Assembly (NCBI RefSeq): GCF_900188345.1
Contig: NZ_FZOD01000028.1
Span: forward strand, 42,041-106,040
Source of the DNA: Streptosporangium subroseum
GTDB lineage: Bacteria; Actinomycetota; Actinomycetes; Streptosporangiales; Streptosporangiaceae
Direction: 5' to 3'
DNA: 64,000 nt
Position 1 is the first letter of the stretch. The number at the start of each line of letters is the position of its first letter. The notes beneath the pieces were generated by a model that made no database searches, was not told the DNA's origin, and was given only the letters and a program-made list of their open reading frames with translations. A program made the translations under genes and the position numbers. This document shows, piece by piece, positions 16,916-25,492 of this stretch.

Positions 16916-17104
16916 GTGGACACCGTGTCGCGGTGCATCCGCAACCGCGCGGCGATCTCGATGTTGTCCCCACCAGCCGCGCACGCCAGCATGATCTTGG
17001 ATCGCATCGCCAGGACCTGCGGGGACCTACCTCGCCGCGCCCAGCGCTCCAGGATCACCCGCTCCTCATCCGAGAGCGTTACCGGCCTTGGTACTGGTGA
17101 GGTC
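16916..17104 (-). pseudogene. IS630-family transposase N-terminal fragment
   Basis: The minus strand reads VTLSDEERVILERWARRGRS, QVLAMRSKIMLACAAGGDNI and AARLRMHRDTVS, the N-terminal helix-turn-helix of IS630 transposases. Similarity stops abruptly after HRDTVS where a KWR...RF segment should follow. No start codon is in the expected place. A C-terminal IS630 fragment lies at 19037-19384 in the opposite orientation, so the two are separate copies or one inverted copy. Confidence 0.75.
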
Positions 17105-17574
17105 TCCTATTCAGCTGTCGCGAGTTGTCGTTCCCGTTGGGTCTGATGGTGACCTTCCGTGTTCCCCTGCGGCGTAGCGGCTCCATGCTCCGCCGCCTTC
17201 CCGAAGGAGCCGGGCGGTGGTCTGGTCCGCGCACCGGCCGAAGGGCGTCAGGGGACGACCCGGGGGCCGGGCCGTTGGGATCAGCTCCAGGACATCGACA
17301 CTCACACCATCTGGACGGGTAGCTGAACTCCGGCGGTGCAAGCCGTCCTGGCCGGCGACCCCAAGACCACATCGCCGGCCGGGGAGCCACTGCCCCCCGC
17401 ATGAGCAGGCGTTCTCTGCCAAGGCGGCGCCCAGCGCCGGACGGGCCATCCTCGAACGGGGCCGGCACGCGACTCCTCGGCTTCACCACCACGACAAAAA
17501 CCTCAACGAAGAGGACCTTCCACCAACCATCTTGCTTCCCACCCGCCGTACCGCCCGTCTCGGGCTAGCCCAGG
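17105..17574. other. Gap beside IS630 fragment, no recognisable gene
   Basis: About 470 bp without a supported gene. The open frames are Arg/Pro/Gly-rich on both strands and none has a family motif. It lies between the IS630 N-terminal scrap and the 3' end of the PAS-GAF gene and is probably insertion debris. Confidence 0.4.
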
Positions 17575-18867
17575 TCAGCGGTTGAGATAGGCGGCCAGCC
17601 CGCCGGACTCTTCGTTGGCGATGAACACCGGCTTCACGTTGAAGAGGGCTTCATCGACGTGGGCGATGCAGCCCCACGCCGAGTCGCCCCATGAGTCGGC
17701 GACCTTGATCTCGGCCGGTGCGGTGCATCCGGCGGCACCGCCGAGCTGGCACTTCTCGGGGTGGGGGGCGGTGGCCTGGAGGGCCGCGGCGGTGCGGATG
17801 CGGGCGGCGAGTTCGGCGGCGGAGCCGGCGCGTTGTTCGGCTTCAGCGCGCAACTGCTGCTCGGCGCGGACCGCTTTGGCCAGTTCCTCCAGGGCTGAGC
17901 GGGCGCTCGCCTCGGCGGCGAGTTTGGCCTGTTCGATGTGGTGGCGTTCGATCGCCAGAGCGGCGGTGTCGGTGAACAGGCGGGCCAGGGCGAGGTCGGC
18001 GTCCTGGGGTGCGCGGGGAACGGGGTGGTACATGGCGAAGGTGCCCAGCAGGCTGCCGTCGCGGGCCAGGATCGGCGTGGACCAGCAGGCGGCCAGGCCC
18101 GCGGGCTCGGCCAGGTGACGGAAGTCGGCCCAGAACGGGTCGGTGGCGATATCGGTGACGATGACCTGTTCGCGCCGGTAGGCGGCGGTGCCGCACGAGC
18201 CCACGCCCTCGCCGGTGGCAATGCCGTCGATGGCCTGGTTGTAGAAGTCGGGCAGGCTGGGGGCGGCGCCGTGGCGCAGATGCCGGCCATCGGAATCGGC
18301 CAGCAGCACCGAGACCAGCACCCGGTGCGGCGCCAGGTCCTCGATGCAGCGGGCCATTCCCTCCAGGACCTCGGCCAGGGGCACCTGGCGGGCGATCTGT
18401 TCCACCAGAGCCCGATGTTCGGCCATCAGCCGCTGGGCGTGTTTCACCTGAGTGGTCTCCACACCGATCACCCGGACCCCGGTCGCGGTGCCCTCGGCGT
18501 CGCGCCGCGGCTCGTATGTGAAGTCGAAGAACACCTCCCGCGCCTGCGGGCCGGCGCCCAGCACGATCCTGACGTCCCGGCCGGTACGCGACTCACCAGT
18601 GCGGTAGACCCGGTCCAGCGCCTCAAGGAAGCCATGGCCGGCAAGCTCGGGCACCAAGTCGACGACCGGGACCCCGGTGCGCGCCCGTTTCTGACCGAAG
18701 GCGGCAAAAAACGCCGGGTTCGCCGTCTCCACCACATGCGCCGGTCCCGCCAGCAAGGCGAACACCGCGATGGACTGCCCGAACAGCGCCCGCAAGTCCT
18801 CCTCGCCAGCCTGCCCGGTACCTGCCGGCCCCGCCGCATCCGGTCCCTGGTCCGATACCGACGTCAT
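17575..18867 (-). CDS. PAS-GAF sensor-like protein with C-terminal Cys/His module
   Basis: The 430-residue protein has a PAS domain at about residues 25-150 (IAVFALLAGPAHVVETANPA), a GAF domain at about 165-315 (LAPHRVLVSVLLADSDGRHL and GVGSCGTAAYRREQVIVTDI), an Ala/Glu-rich coiled coil at about 318-365 and a C-terminal 60-residue module with spaced cysteines (KCQLGGAAGCTAPAEIK ... WGCIAHVDEAL). There is no kinase, phosphatase, cyclase or DNA-binding domain, so any output must be through the C-terminal module or partners. It stands alone between IS630 fragments. GAF-tail proteins of this build occur in actinobacteria without known function. Confidence 0.8.
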   Translation of the reverse strand: MTSVSDQGPDAAGPAGTGQAGEEDLRALFGQSIAVFALLAGPAHVVETANPAFFAAFGQKRARTGVPVVDLVPELAGHGFLEALDRVYRTGESRTGRDVRIVLGAGPQAREVFFDFTYEPRRDAEGTATGVRVIGVETTQVKHAQRLMAEHRALVEQIARQVPLAEVLEGMARCIEDLAPHRVLVSVLLADSDGRHLRHGAAPSLPDFYNQAIDGIATGEGVGSCGTAAYRREQVIVTDIATDPFWADFRHLAEPAGLAACWSTPILARDGSLLGTFAMYHPVPRAPQDADLALARLFTDTAALAIERHHIEQAKLAAEASARSALEELAKAVRAEQQLRAEAEQRAGSAAELAARIRTAAALQATAPHPEKCQLGGAAGCTAPAEIKVADSWGDSAWGCIAHVDEALFNVKPVFIANEESGGLAAYLNR

Positions 18868-19036
18868 AATCTGGTTGGCCTTTCAAGGTGGACAAAACCG
18901 GAAATCGACAGCACCGGCCAGTGCAGGCTACCGCCCCAACCCCGAAGCATCCCCTCGAACGCAGCTCAGCGACTAAGAACCGTGGCACCAGTCGCTATGA
19001 AGGAATACCTTCCTGAGCTGCAGAAACGTTGCGTTT

Positions 19037-19384
19037 GACGGCGCCCCGATCTACGTCATCCCGGACAACCTGTCCGCGCACAAGGGCGAGCGGATCCGTC
19101 GCCGGGCCAACAAGCACCGGGTCGAGCTCTGTTTCATCCCGACCTACGCCTCCTGGGCCAACCCGATCGAGGCGCACTTCGGACCGCTGAGATAATTCAC
19201 CATCGCCAACTCCAATCACCCCAACCACCCCGTGCAGACCCGGGCTCTGCACGCCTACCTGCGCTGGCGCAACGCAGGCGCCCGTCACCCCGACGTCCTC
19301 ACAGCCCAACGCCGCGAGCGCGCCCGCGTCCGAAGCGAGAAGGGACTGCGCTGGGGAGGACGACCTCTGGCTGCCGCAGCCTGA
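19037..19384 (+). pseudogene. IS630-family transposase C-terminal fragment with nonsense codon
   Basis: The frame reads IYVIPDNLSAHKGERIRRRA, CFIPTYASWANPIEAHFGPL and TIANSNHPNHPVQTRALHAY: the DDE_3 domain with the second Asp (PDNLSAHK) and the WANPIE glutamate. A TAA at 19193-19195 interrupts it where relatives have Gln (GPLR-Q-FT), a one-base CAA-to-TAA change. The N-terminal half is absent. It is clearly dead. Confidence 0.8.
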
Positions 19385-19385
19385 C

Positions 19386-19732
19386 CTACCGCGTGGCCCG
19401 CAACGCCGCCGAGATCTGGGTGACATCCAGGTCGACGACCTCCTCGCCATCCCATACACCGCGCGAGGTGATCGCCAGGCCGATCAACGCCAGCTCGGCG
19501 GCATCGTCACGCAGTTCGTACTCTTCGCGGCTCTCCTCCCGATCCCACCCGACTCCTCGCGATCCCAGGCAGCGACCGCCGGCTCAGCCACGGACCGGGG
19601 CAACCGCACCCGGATCCGACTGATCTGGGGATCGAGATGAGCCCCGATCGCCGCCGGCACGGTCCGGTCCTGCTGATACCTCACATACTGCTCGCGATCT
19701 TCCACAAGCCGAGGGTACTCAGGCCCAACCAC
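19386..19732 (-). pseudogene. Frameshifted small protein of unknown family
   Basis: From a GTG at 19732 the minus strand encodes VGPEYPRLVEDREQYVRYQQ and SRIRVRLPRSVAEPAVAAWD, then loses frame near 19555 in a repetitive GATCCCACCCGACTCCTCGCGATCCC stretch. In a neighbouring frame it continues with a coding-like ELRDDAAELALIGLAITSRG and VVDLDVTQISAALRATR before a stop at 19386. The combined product would be about 115 residues. Even composition and a clean join argue that this was a real gene. I do not recognise the family. Confidence 0.5.
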
Positions 19733-19773
19733 GTCACCGATCCCAAAGCCGGTGAACGTATGCGGTCAGAGCA

Positions 19774-19992
19774 CTAGGTAACGAAAATGCAGAACGGATG
19801 GCCAGCCAAGTCGGCGTACACGCGGAGGGGCTCCTCGGGATCGTCGCTGCGGTCCAACAGCAGCCGACCGCCGAGGCGCAGGACACGTTCATGCTGAACC
19901 TGCAAGCTCTCAACCGAGTCCACGGTCAAGTCCAAGTGCAGCTGCTGTGGCACCTGACCCTCCGGCCACGTCGCTTCCGGCAGCTGATCGAC
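19774..19992 (-). pseudogene. VOC/glyoxalase-family protein, C-terminal fragment
   Basis: The minus strand reads PQQLHLDLTVDSVESLQVQH, ERVLRLGGRLLLDRSDDPEE and PLRVYADLAGHPFCIFVT, the second beta-alpha-beta-beta-beta module of a VOC-superfamily protein with its metal-site His and the AGHPFC ending. The N-terminal half is missing; upstream sequence leads to the catalase 3' end with no start codon. It is probably inactive. Confidence 0.65.
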
Positions 19993-20114
19993 GTGCTGGT
20001 TCGGCGGGCCACCAGTCGCATGAACAGGCCGTCATCCCTACCGGTCGAGCGGCGGGGATGGCGGGTCCCGGCCGTTTTCCCTCACCAGGGGCCGGAACCC
20101 GCGCTGCGCAGCGG

Positions 20115-22412
20115 TCAGACGATGTCGGCCGCGGTGGGGAAGCGTTCCCAGACCCGGTGCCGTCCCAGCAGCCGGACGACCTCCTGCAGCGCCGCCTCGC
20201 CGCTGTCTGCGACGAGCACGCCGGGCGCCGCCGTGTCGATCCCCGCGGCGGTGAGTGCCTGCTCGGCGTCCGCCCAGCCGCCGAGCGGCTTGGCGTGGCG
20301 GAACGCCTCGCTGAGCATCAGCAGCACTCGCGGGTCGATGAGCGCTCCGGCGGGCGTTCCGTTGCCGGCCTTGGCGTCCCGGGCGCCGTAGGCGTCCTTG
20401 CCCGGTGCGGGCGCGCCGGCCAGCAGCAGGGCGTCGAACTCGACGGAGCGGGCTGTGGCGAACGTGCGCTGCACGGTGACAGGATCACTGCTGTCGGCGC
20501 CGAGTAGGCCGCCCGCCGCGGAGATGACCAGCGGCACCATGCCGCCGTCCAGGACCTGCTGGCGGACGGCGCGGACCACCTCCAGATCGCTGCTGTCGCC
20601 GGCGACGATGCCGATGATCCGCCCCGTGGTGGGCCAGGTCCGCCCGAGCTGCGACAGCGCGGGGCTGGGCTCGACCGATGGCAGCGGGCCCGCCGACGTG
20701 GGGGCCGGCAGGCCCAGGCCCTGGGCCACCTGCTGGCACAGGTAGGGGTCGATCTCGGCGAGCACCCTCAGGGTGCGCTCCTTGATCGCCTGTTCGTAGA
20801 CCTTGCCGAGTTCGAAGGCGTACGCGGCGATGACGTGCTCGCGCTCCACCGGGGTCAGACTCAACCAGAACTGGCGAGGCTGACTGAAGTGGTCGGCGAA
20901 CGACGCCGGAGCCTCACGCACCTTCCCTGCCGCGGGCACCTGCACGGGCGTCTCCCGGTACCCACCCTCCTGTTGCCCGGCGAAGAAGGGACAACCGCCG
21001 TCCAGCGAGTTGGGCTTGTAGGGTGCGACACCGGAGTGCACCGCCGTCTGGTGGAAACCGTCACGCAGCATGTCGTTGACCGGGGCGTGCGTGCGGTTGA
21101 TCGGGATCTGCGCGAAGTTGGGGCCGCCCAGACGGGTGATCTGGGTGTCCAGATAGGAAAACAGGCGTCCTGCGAGCAGCGGGTCGTCGGTGATGTCGAT
21201 GCCGGGCACCAGATGGCCCGGATGGAAGGCGACCTGCTCGGTCTCGGCGAAGTAGTTGACCGGGTTGGCATTGAGAGTGAGCAGGCCGACCGGCTGGACC
21301 GGTGCCAGCTCCTCGGGCACGATCTTCGTCGGATCCAGCAGGTCGATACCCTCGAAGGTCTGTTCGGGGGTATCGGGAAAGACCTGGATGCCCAACTCCC
21401 ACTGCGGATAGGCCCCGGCCTCGATCGCGTCGGCCAGATCACGCCGGTGAAAATCCGGATCCACGCCGTTGATCAGCTGCGCCTCCTCCCACAGCAGTGA
21501 ATGCACCCCGGCCTTGGGCTTCCAATGAAACTTCACCAGCGTCGTCGCCCCCGCGGCGTCGATGAGCCGGAAGGTGTGGACACCGAAGCCCTCCATCGTC
21601 CGGTAGGAGCGGGGAATGCCGCGATCGGACATGTTCCACAACGTGTGGTGGGTGGCCTCGGTGTGCAGGGAGACGAAGTCCCAGAACGTGTCATGGGCGC
21701 TTTGGGCCTGGGGGATCTCCCGGTCCGGGTGCGGCTTGCCCGCGTGTATGACGTCGGGGAACTTGATCGCGTCCTGGATGAAGAACACCGGGATGTTGTT
21801 GCCCACCAGGTCGAACACGCCCTCGCCGGTGTAGAACTTCGTCGCGAAACCACGCGTGTCACGCACGGTGTCGGCCGACCCCCGCGACCCCAGTACCGGC
21901 GAGAAACGCAGGAAGATCGGGGTTTGGACGTCCTCGGCGAGGAATGCCGCCTTGGTCACCGTCGCGGCCGTGCCGTACGCGCGAAAGACGCCGTGTGCGG
22001 CGGCTCCACGGGCGTGCACGACGCGCTCGGGAATGCGCTCGTGGTCGAAATGCATGATCTTCTCGCGCAGGTGATGGTCCTGCAGCAGCACCGGTCCGCG
22101 CGGACCGGCCTTGAGCGAATGATCGGTGTCTGCCAGCCGCAGGCCCTGAGCCGTCGTCAGATACTCGCCTGTCTGCGCCCGTGCCGCCGGTGGCACGTCG
22201 GTGGCCTGCCCCGTGGCGGTGAACGCCTGCGGTCCGCTCTGATCGGGCTTGGGCGCCGGAGGCTCCCGGGGCTCGGTCGGCTCATCCAGCGATGGTGATT
22301 CGCTGCCCGGCCTACCGGGAATCGTGCCGGACGGTCCACCGCCGGACACGGCATCGACCACCGTGTCGATGACCTTGTCGACCGTTTCCTTCACCGGATG
22401 AGACTCTTCCAT
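20115..22412 (-). CDS. katE: Large-subunit catalase (clade 2, HPII type)
   Basis: The 765-residue protein has the long-subunit layout: an extended N-terminal arm, the catalase barrel, and a C-terminal flavodoxin/DJ-1-like domain (about residues 600-765, RIIGIVAGDSSDLEVVRAVR). Using HPII numbering plus 5, the active residues are present: His133 (RVVHARGAAAHG), Asn206 (DLVGNNIPVFF), heme Tyr420 (GRLFSYLDTQITRLGG), and His397 (VAFHPGH), which in HPII cross-links to the Tyr. It dismutates hydrogen peroxide in the cytoplasm. It is monocistronic; a DUF2795 gene lies upstream behind a hairpin. Confidence 0.95.
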   Translation of the reverse strand: MEESHPVKETVDKVIDTVVDAVSGGGPSGTIPGRPGSESPSLDEPTEPREPPAPKPDQSGPQAFTATGQATDVPPAARAQTGEYLTTAQGLRLADTDHSLKAGPRGPVLLQDHHLREKIMHFDHERIPERVVHARGAAAHGVFRAYGTAATVTKAAFLAEDVQTPIFLRFSPVLGSRGSADTVRDTRGFATKFYTGEGVFDLVGNNIPVFFIQDAIKFPDVIHAGKPHPDREIPQAQSAHDTFWDFVSLHTEATHHTLWNMSDRGIPRSYRTMEGFGVHTFRLIDAAGATTLVKFHWKPKAGVHSLLWEEAQLINGVDPDFHRRDLADAIEAGAYPQWELGIQVFPDTPEQTFEGIDLLDPTKIVPEELAPVQPVGLLTLNANPVNYFAETEQVAFHPGHLVPGIDITDDPLLAGRLFSYLDTQITRLGGPNFAQIPINRTHAPVNDMLRDGFHQTAVHSGVAPYKPNSLDGGCPFFAGQQEGGYRETPVQVPAAGKVREAPASFADHFSQPRQFWLSLTPVEREHVIAAYAFELGKVYEQAIKERTLRVLAEIDPYLCQQVAQGLGLPAPTSAGPLPSVEPSPALSQLGRTWPTTGRIIGIVAGDSSDLEVVRAVRQQVLDGGMVPLVISAAGGLLGADSSDPVTVQRTFATARSVEFDALLLAGAPAPGKDAYGARDAKAGNGTPAGALIDPRVLLMLSEAFRHAKPLGGWADAEQALTAAGIDTAAPGVLVADSGEAALQEVVRLLGRHRVWERFPTAADIV

Positions 22413-22594
22413 CGTTTCCCCCTTGAGCTGTGGCGACAGGAGACTGTCACCGTTATCGAGAATCGAGTTCGGCTCTCAGCACGCCGAGGCGCTGGGAGCG
22501 CAGGCCGAACCATCGGAAACCAGCGGTGGCGCTGCGCCGCATTTCTGCTTCGGCACATGGCCGAGGCCCGGCGCTCACCGAAGGACCTAAGCGA

Positions 22595-22647
22595 GGCCGC
22601 ATAGGTCGCGGGCGACGTCCTGGCCGCTGCCCGCGACCTATGCGGCC
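22595..22647. terminator. Perfect 19-bp inverted repeat upstream of katE
   Basis: Arms at 22595-22613 and 22629-22647 (GGCCGCATAGGTCGCGGGC and its exact complement) flank a 15-nt loop. It lies 177 bp after the DUF2795 stop and about 180 bp before the katE start, both on the minus strand, so a terminator insulating katE is the simplest reading. The long loop also allows a protein-binding site. No gene is seen in the rest of 22413-22823. Confidence 0.55.
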
Positions 22648-22823
22648 GAGGTGCGTACATCTCATGCCCGCGACGCGCCCGGACATCGCGACGGTCGCGC
22701 TCCTCACACGATCGAGCGGTCTTCCGGTCAGGACAGGATCGGGAGTCGGCCAGTGAATGTATCTGCGGCGATGGCGAGCACGGCCTGCGCACGCGGCGGA
22801 GCCGCGCTAACCACCCGCCGGCC

Positions 22824-23099
22824 TCAGCCCTGTCCCTTCTCCTCCTTGCCGTATCCGAGCGTCTCTGCCACGTCCGCCATATTGGTGAAGGTCCGCTCCG
22901 GCAGGGACCGGAGCGCGTCGATCACTGAATCGGGCGCGTTTTGCTCCTCGGCACGGGCCAGCAGAGTGGCACGGTCAGTAGGGAAGACACCGGCGCCGCT
23001 GATCCATCTGGCCAGATCACTGCGAGCCTCCGCGCCCTGCGCGCTGATGCCTTGCGGCGTACCTGGCTCGTGGTCGGGCGTACGGGATGTGGATGCCAT
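22824..23099 (-). CDS. DUF2795 domain protein
   Basis: From ATG 23099 the protein has 91 residues. The C-terminal half (RTFTNMADVAETLGYGKEEK) is the DUF2795 signature, a small helical domain common in actinobacteria, often near stress genes; no biochemical role is known to me. An upstream ATG at 23117 is possible. GGACGAT lies just before the chosen start. It precedes katE on the same strand but is separated by the hairpin at 22595-22647. The 340 bp before it (23100-23439) hold no other recognised gene. Confidence 0.75.
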   Translation of the reverse strand: MASTSRTPDHEPGTPQGISAQGAEARSDLARWISGAGVFPTDRATLLARAEEQNAPDSVIDALRSLPERTFTNMADVAETLGYGKEEKGQG

Positions 23100-23439
23100 A
23101 TCGTCCTTCTTCAACATGGTCACGGACGGAGACCCCACTGTTCACGCCCTGGGATATCCGTTCCTGACAGGTCTGTGAGACGCGTGCGGGTATTGCTCGT
23201 CCAAACGTGCCGTGCCCGCCTCTCCACACTCCATGATCGACGCCTATTTCCATATGCGACCCGACCCTTACCCGTCCTATCGTGGGCAAACATCAAATCG
23301 ACGCAGGTTTGCGCTTTACCGATCGGTGATGAACAGGCAGATCAACCAAGCTCGGCGCCGCGGTTCAGTGGTGCTCGCTGCCGTTTTTCCGCATGCCTTG
23401 GCTGAACCCCATCAGGTGCTCGTCTCCTTGATCGGGCCG

Positions 23440-23946
23440 GTTGCGGCCGGCCTCTATGCTCGCTCCCAGCAGGAGGCGATCGAGCACCTCATCTCCACCG
23501 CCGCCGATCTCGGCATCGACTGCGGCCTTGAACGGGTGCCCGCTCTCACCTACACCGAATCAATCGACGATCTTGTCCGGTTGCAGGCGGAGGCCGAGGC
23601 CGCCGCACAGGCCGGGTTGCCGGCCTCCTTCGTGACCGAGAGTTCGCTACCTTTCCCGATCGCCGGCGCGGTGCGGGTGGAGGACCAGGCCCAGTTCCAT
23701 CCTCGCGCCTACCTCCTCGCGCTCTCGGAGGCGATGACCGCCTCCGGTACGCTCGTCTTCGAGGGAACACGTGTCGTCGGCCTGAATGAGGGCAATCCCT
23801 GCCGCCTCACCACGTCCGCCGGGATGACCATCACGGCAGGAGACGTGGTGGTGGCCACGCATTATCCGATCTTCGACCATGCCCTGCTGTTCGCCCGGAT
23901 GCAGCCGCACCGGGAGTTGGTCGTCGCCGCCACCTTCGGAAGGTGA
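23440..23946 (+). pseudogene. FAD-dependent oxidoreductase, internal fragment
   Basis: The frame contains AAGLYARSQQEAIEHLISTA, GIDCGLERVPALTYTES and SSLPFPIAGAVRVEDQAQFH with PRAYLLALSEAMTASGTLVF, the middle of a DAO-type FAD oxidoreductase related to Rieske-tailed versions. The N-terminal GxGxxG FAD loop and the C-terminal part are missing, and similarity starts abruptly near 23440 after unrelated sequence. It is truncated at both ends and presumably non-functional. Confidence 0.7.
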
Positions 23947-24342
23947 ACCGCCCGAGTGGAACATCCTTGCTGATGTGCCATGCCGCCCCGATAACTGAGA
24001 GCTTGGCCATAGCGAGGGTTTTAGCGGCAAAATCATTTCGCACTGAAGCATGGACCGGCCCGAGGTTGCCTGATCAATGGTGACCCGCGAGACGCTTCGC
24101 TGTGCCGATCACCATTCTCCAGTCAGCCCGTTCTGCCCGAGCACGAATCGGCCAGCAGTCGGTAGACCTCTTGATGCTGTCCTCACCGTGAACTCGGCCG
24201 TGGCAGGAGTTCACCATGTTCTCGCAGGTCGAGTAGCACTTATCCTGCTCGGTTTCGTCAGCGAATGGGGGTGAGGTGCTCCTCGATCGAACCCAGGATC
24301 GATTCTCGGACATGATCACGCTGCGGCGCACGTCACAGATCG
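23947..24342. other. Gap with no recognisable gene
   Basis: Nearly 400 bp follow the FAD-oxidoreductase remnant. A minus-strand stretch around 23960-24043 (RNDFAAKTLAMAKLSVIGAA) has a coding-like composition but is cut at both ends and belongs to no family I can name. Nothing else is supported. Confidence 0.35.
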
Positions 24343-25239
24343 ATGATTATCGAGCCGCGCCTGGGGGATATCGAGGCGATGTTTGAAGGCTTCGAGGCGA
24401 GACCGGTCCGGGTCGGGGAAGCGTCCATCTTTGTTCGCTACGGCGGGGAGGGGCCGCCGGTGCTGTTGCTGCATGGTCATCCTCGGACCTCCGCGACATG
24501 GCATCGCGTCGCACCTCGCCTGGTCGCGCGCGGCTTCACGGTCGTCTGCCCTGACCTGCGAGGATACGGTCGCTCGCGCGGCCCCGCACCCACTGCCGAC
24601 CACTGCGGGCACTCCAAGCGCGCCGTCGCGAACGACATGGCGGCGGTGATGCGTTCCTTGGGACATACCCGGTTCGCTCTGGCCGGACACGATCGAGGAG
24701 GCGCCGTGGCGTTCCGCCTCGCCTTGGATCACCACGACGCGGTGTCTCAGGTGGCGTTGCTGGACTGTCTGCCCATCAGCGAGCACCTGTCTCGCATCAC
24801 CGCGACGTTCGCGACCCAGTGGTGGCACTGGTTCTTCTTCGCCCAGCCGGACATCCCCGAACGCGTCATCAACGCCGACCCCGACAGCTGGTACCACGGC
24901 GACCCGAAGAGCATGGGCCGGGAGAACTACGACGAGTTCCGTGCGGCCACCAGGAATCCCGACGTGGTGCGGGCCATGCTGGAGGACTACCGGGCCGGTC
25001 TCACCGTCGACTTGCGCCATGAGGAAGCCGACCGGGCCGCTGGCGTGCGACTGCGGTGTCCCGCTCTGGCCTTGTGGTCACTGCGCGACGACCTCGAAGA
25101 CCTGTACGGCGACCCGCTGAAGATCTGGCAACACTGGGCCGGTGACCTACGTGGCCATGGGATCGACTCCGGCCACCATGTGGCCGAAGAGGCCCCGGAC
25201 GCTCTCGCCGCCGCTCTGGGCGACTTCTTCGGCGGCTGA
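24343..25239 (+). CDS. Haloacetate dehalogenase-like alpha/beta hydrolase
   Basis: The 298-residue protein aligns closely with fluoroacetate dehalogenases: LLLHGHPRTSATWHRVAPRL, nucleophile Asp117 in ALAGHDRGG, the His162-Trp163 halide pair (WWHWFFFAQP), Tyr216 (LEDYRAG) and catalytic His278 (DSGHHVAEEAPD). Arg118 is kept, but the second carboxylate-binding Arg (Arg114 of the Rhodopseudomonas enzyme) is Ala121 here, so a true haloacetate activity is uncertain; an ester or other Asp-dependent hydrolysis is possible. It stands alone upstream of an integrase remnant and furA. Confidence 0.82.
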   Translation: MIIEPRLGDIEAMFEGFEARPVRVGEASIFVRYGGEGPPVLLLHGHPRTSATWHRVAPRLVARGFTVVCPDLRGYGRSRGPAPTADHCGHSKRAVANDMAAVMRSLGHTRFALAGHDRGGAVAFRLALDHHDAVSQVALLDCLPISEHLSRITATFATQWWHWFFFAQPDIPERVINADPDSWYHGDPKSMGRENYDEFRAATRNPDVVRAMLEDYRAGLTVDLRHEEADRAAGVRLRCPALALWSLRDDLEDLYGDPLKIWQHWAGDLRGHGIDSGHHVAEEAPDALAAALGDFFGG

Positions 25240-25353
25240 TCCAAGACGGGACCATCCGATGGGTCTACCCGCTGGCGGTGACCACCCTGACCACCTGACC
25301 GGGGTTGAGGAACCTGCGCCATGCCTCGCCTCGCCTCGCCTCGGGCCGTGACG

Positions 25354-25480
25354 AAGACGCCGGGTCACAGCCGGATCGGGCTGATCATGAACACGTACAC
25401 GCATGTGCTCCTGGACATCAGAGGGGACCTATTAAGACATGAATTAGTCAATATATTGAATTATTCATGTTTGTGACGAT
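25354..25480 (+). pseudogene. Tyrosine recombinase C-terminal remnant
   Basis: The frame reads GHSRIGLIMNTYTHVLLDIR, the last active-site block of phage-type integrases: the H/G-HS segment and the nucleophilic Tyr (codon 25396-25398). It continues through the AT-rich furA control region to a TGA near 25480. Nothing of the R...H-x-x-R core remains upstream. It marks a former integrated element next to furA. Confidence 0.6.
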
Positions 25481-25485
25481 ATACA
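25437..25485 (+). promoter_or_regulatory. furA-katG promoter and FurA box
   Basis: A 34-bp palindrome at 25437-25470 has 17-bp halves with only two mismatched pairs and a perfect core TCAATATATTGA. It overlaps a TTGAAT -35 (25456-25461). TATACA (25480-25485) lies 18 bp downstream as a -10, placing the transcript start at or next to the furA ATG at 25493, so furA is probably leaderless. Autorepression of furA-katG through such an AT-rich box is known in other actinobacteria. Confidence 0.8.
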
Positions 25486-25492
25486 TGGATTT

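Noticed and set aside
25323..25345. CGCCT tandem repeat
   Set aside because: Only about four short units, in debris between a hydrolase gene and an integrase scrap. A simple slippage tract explains it.
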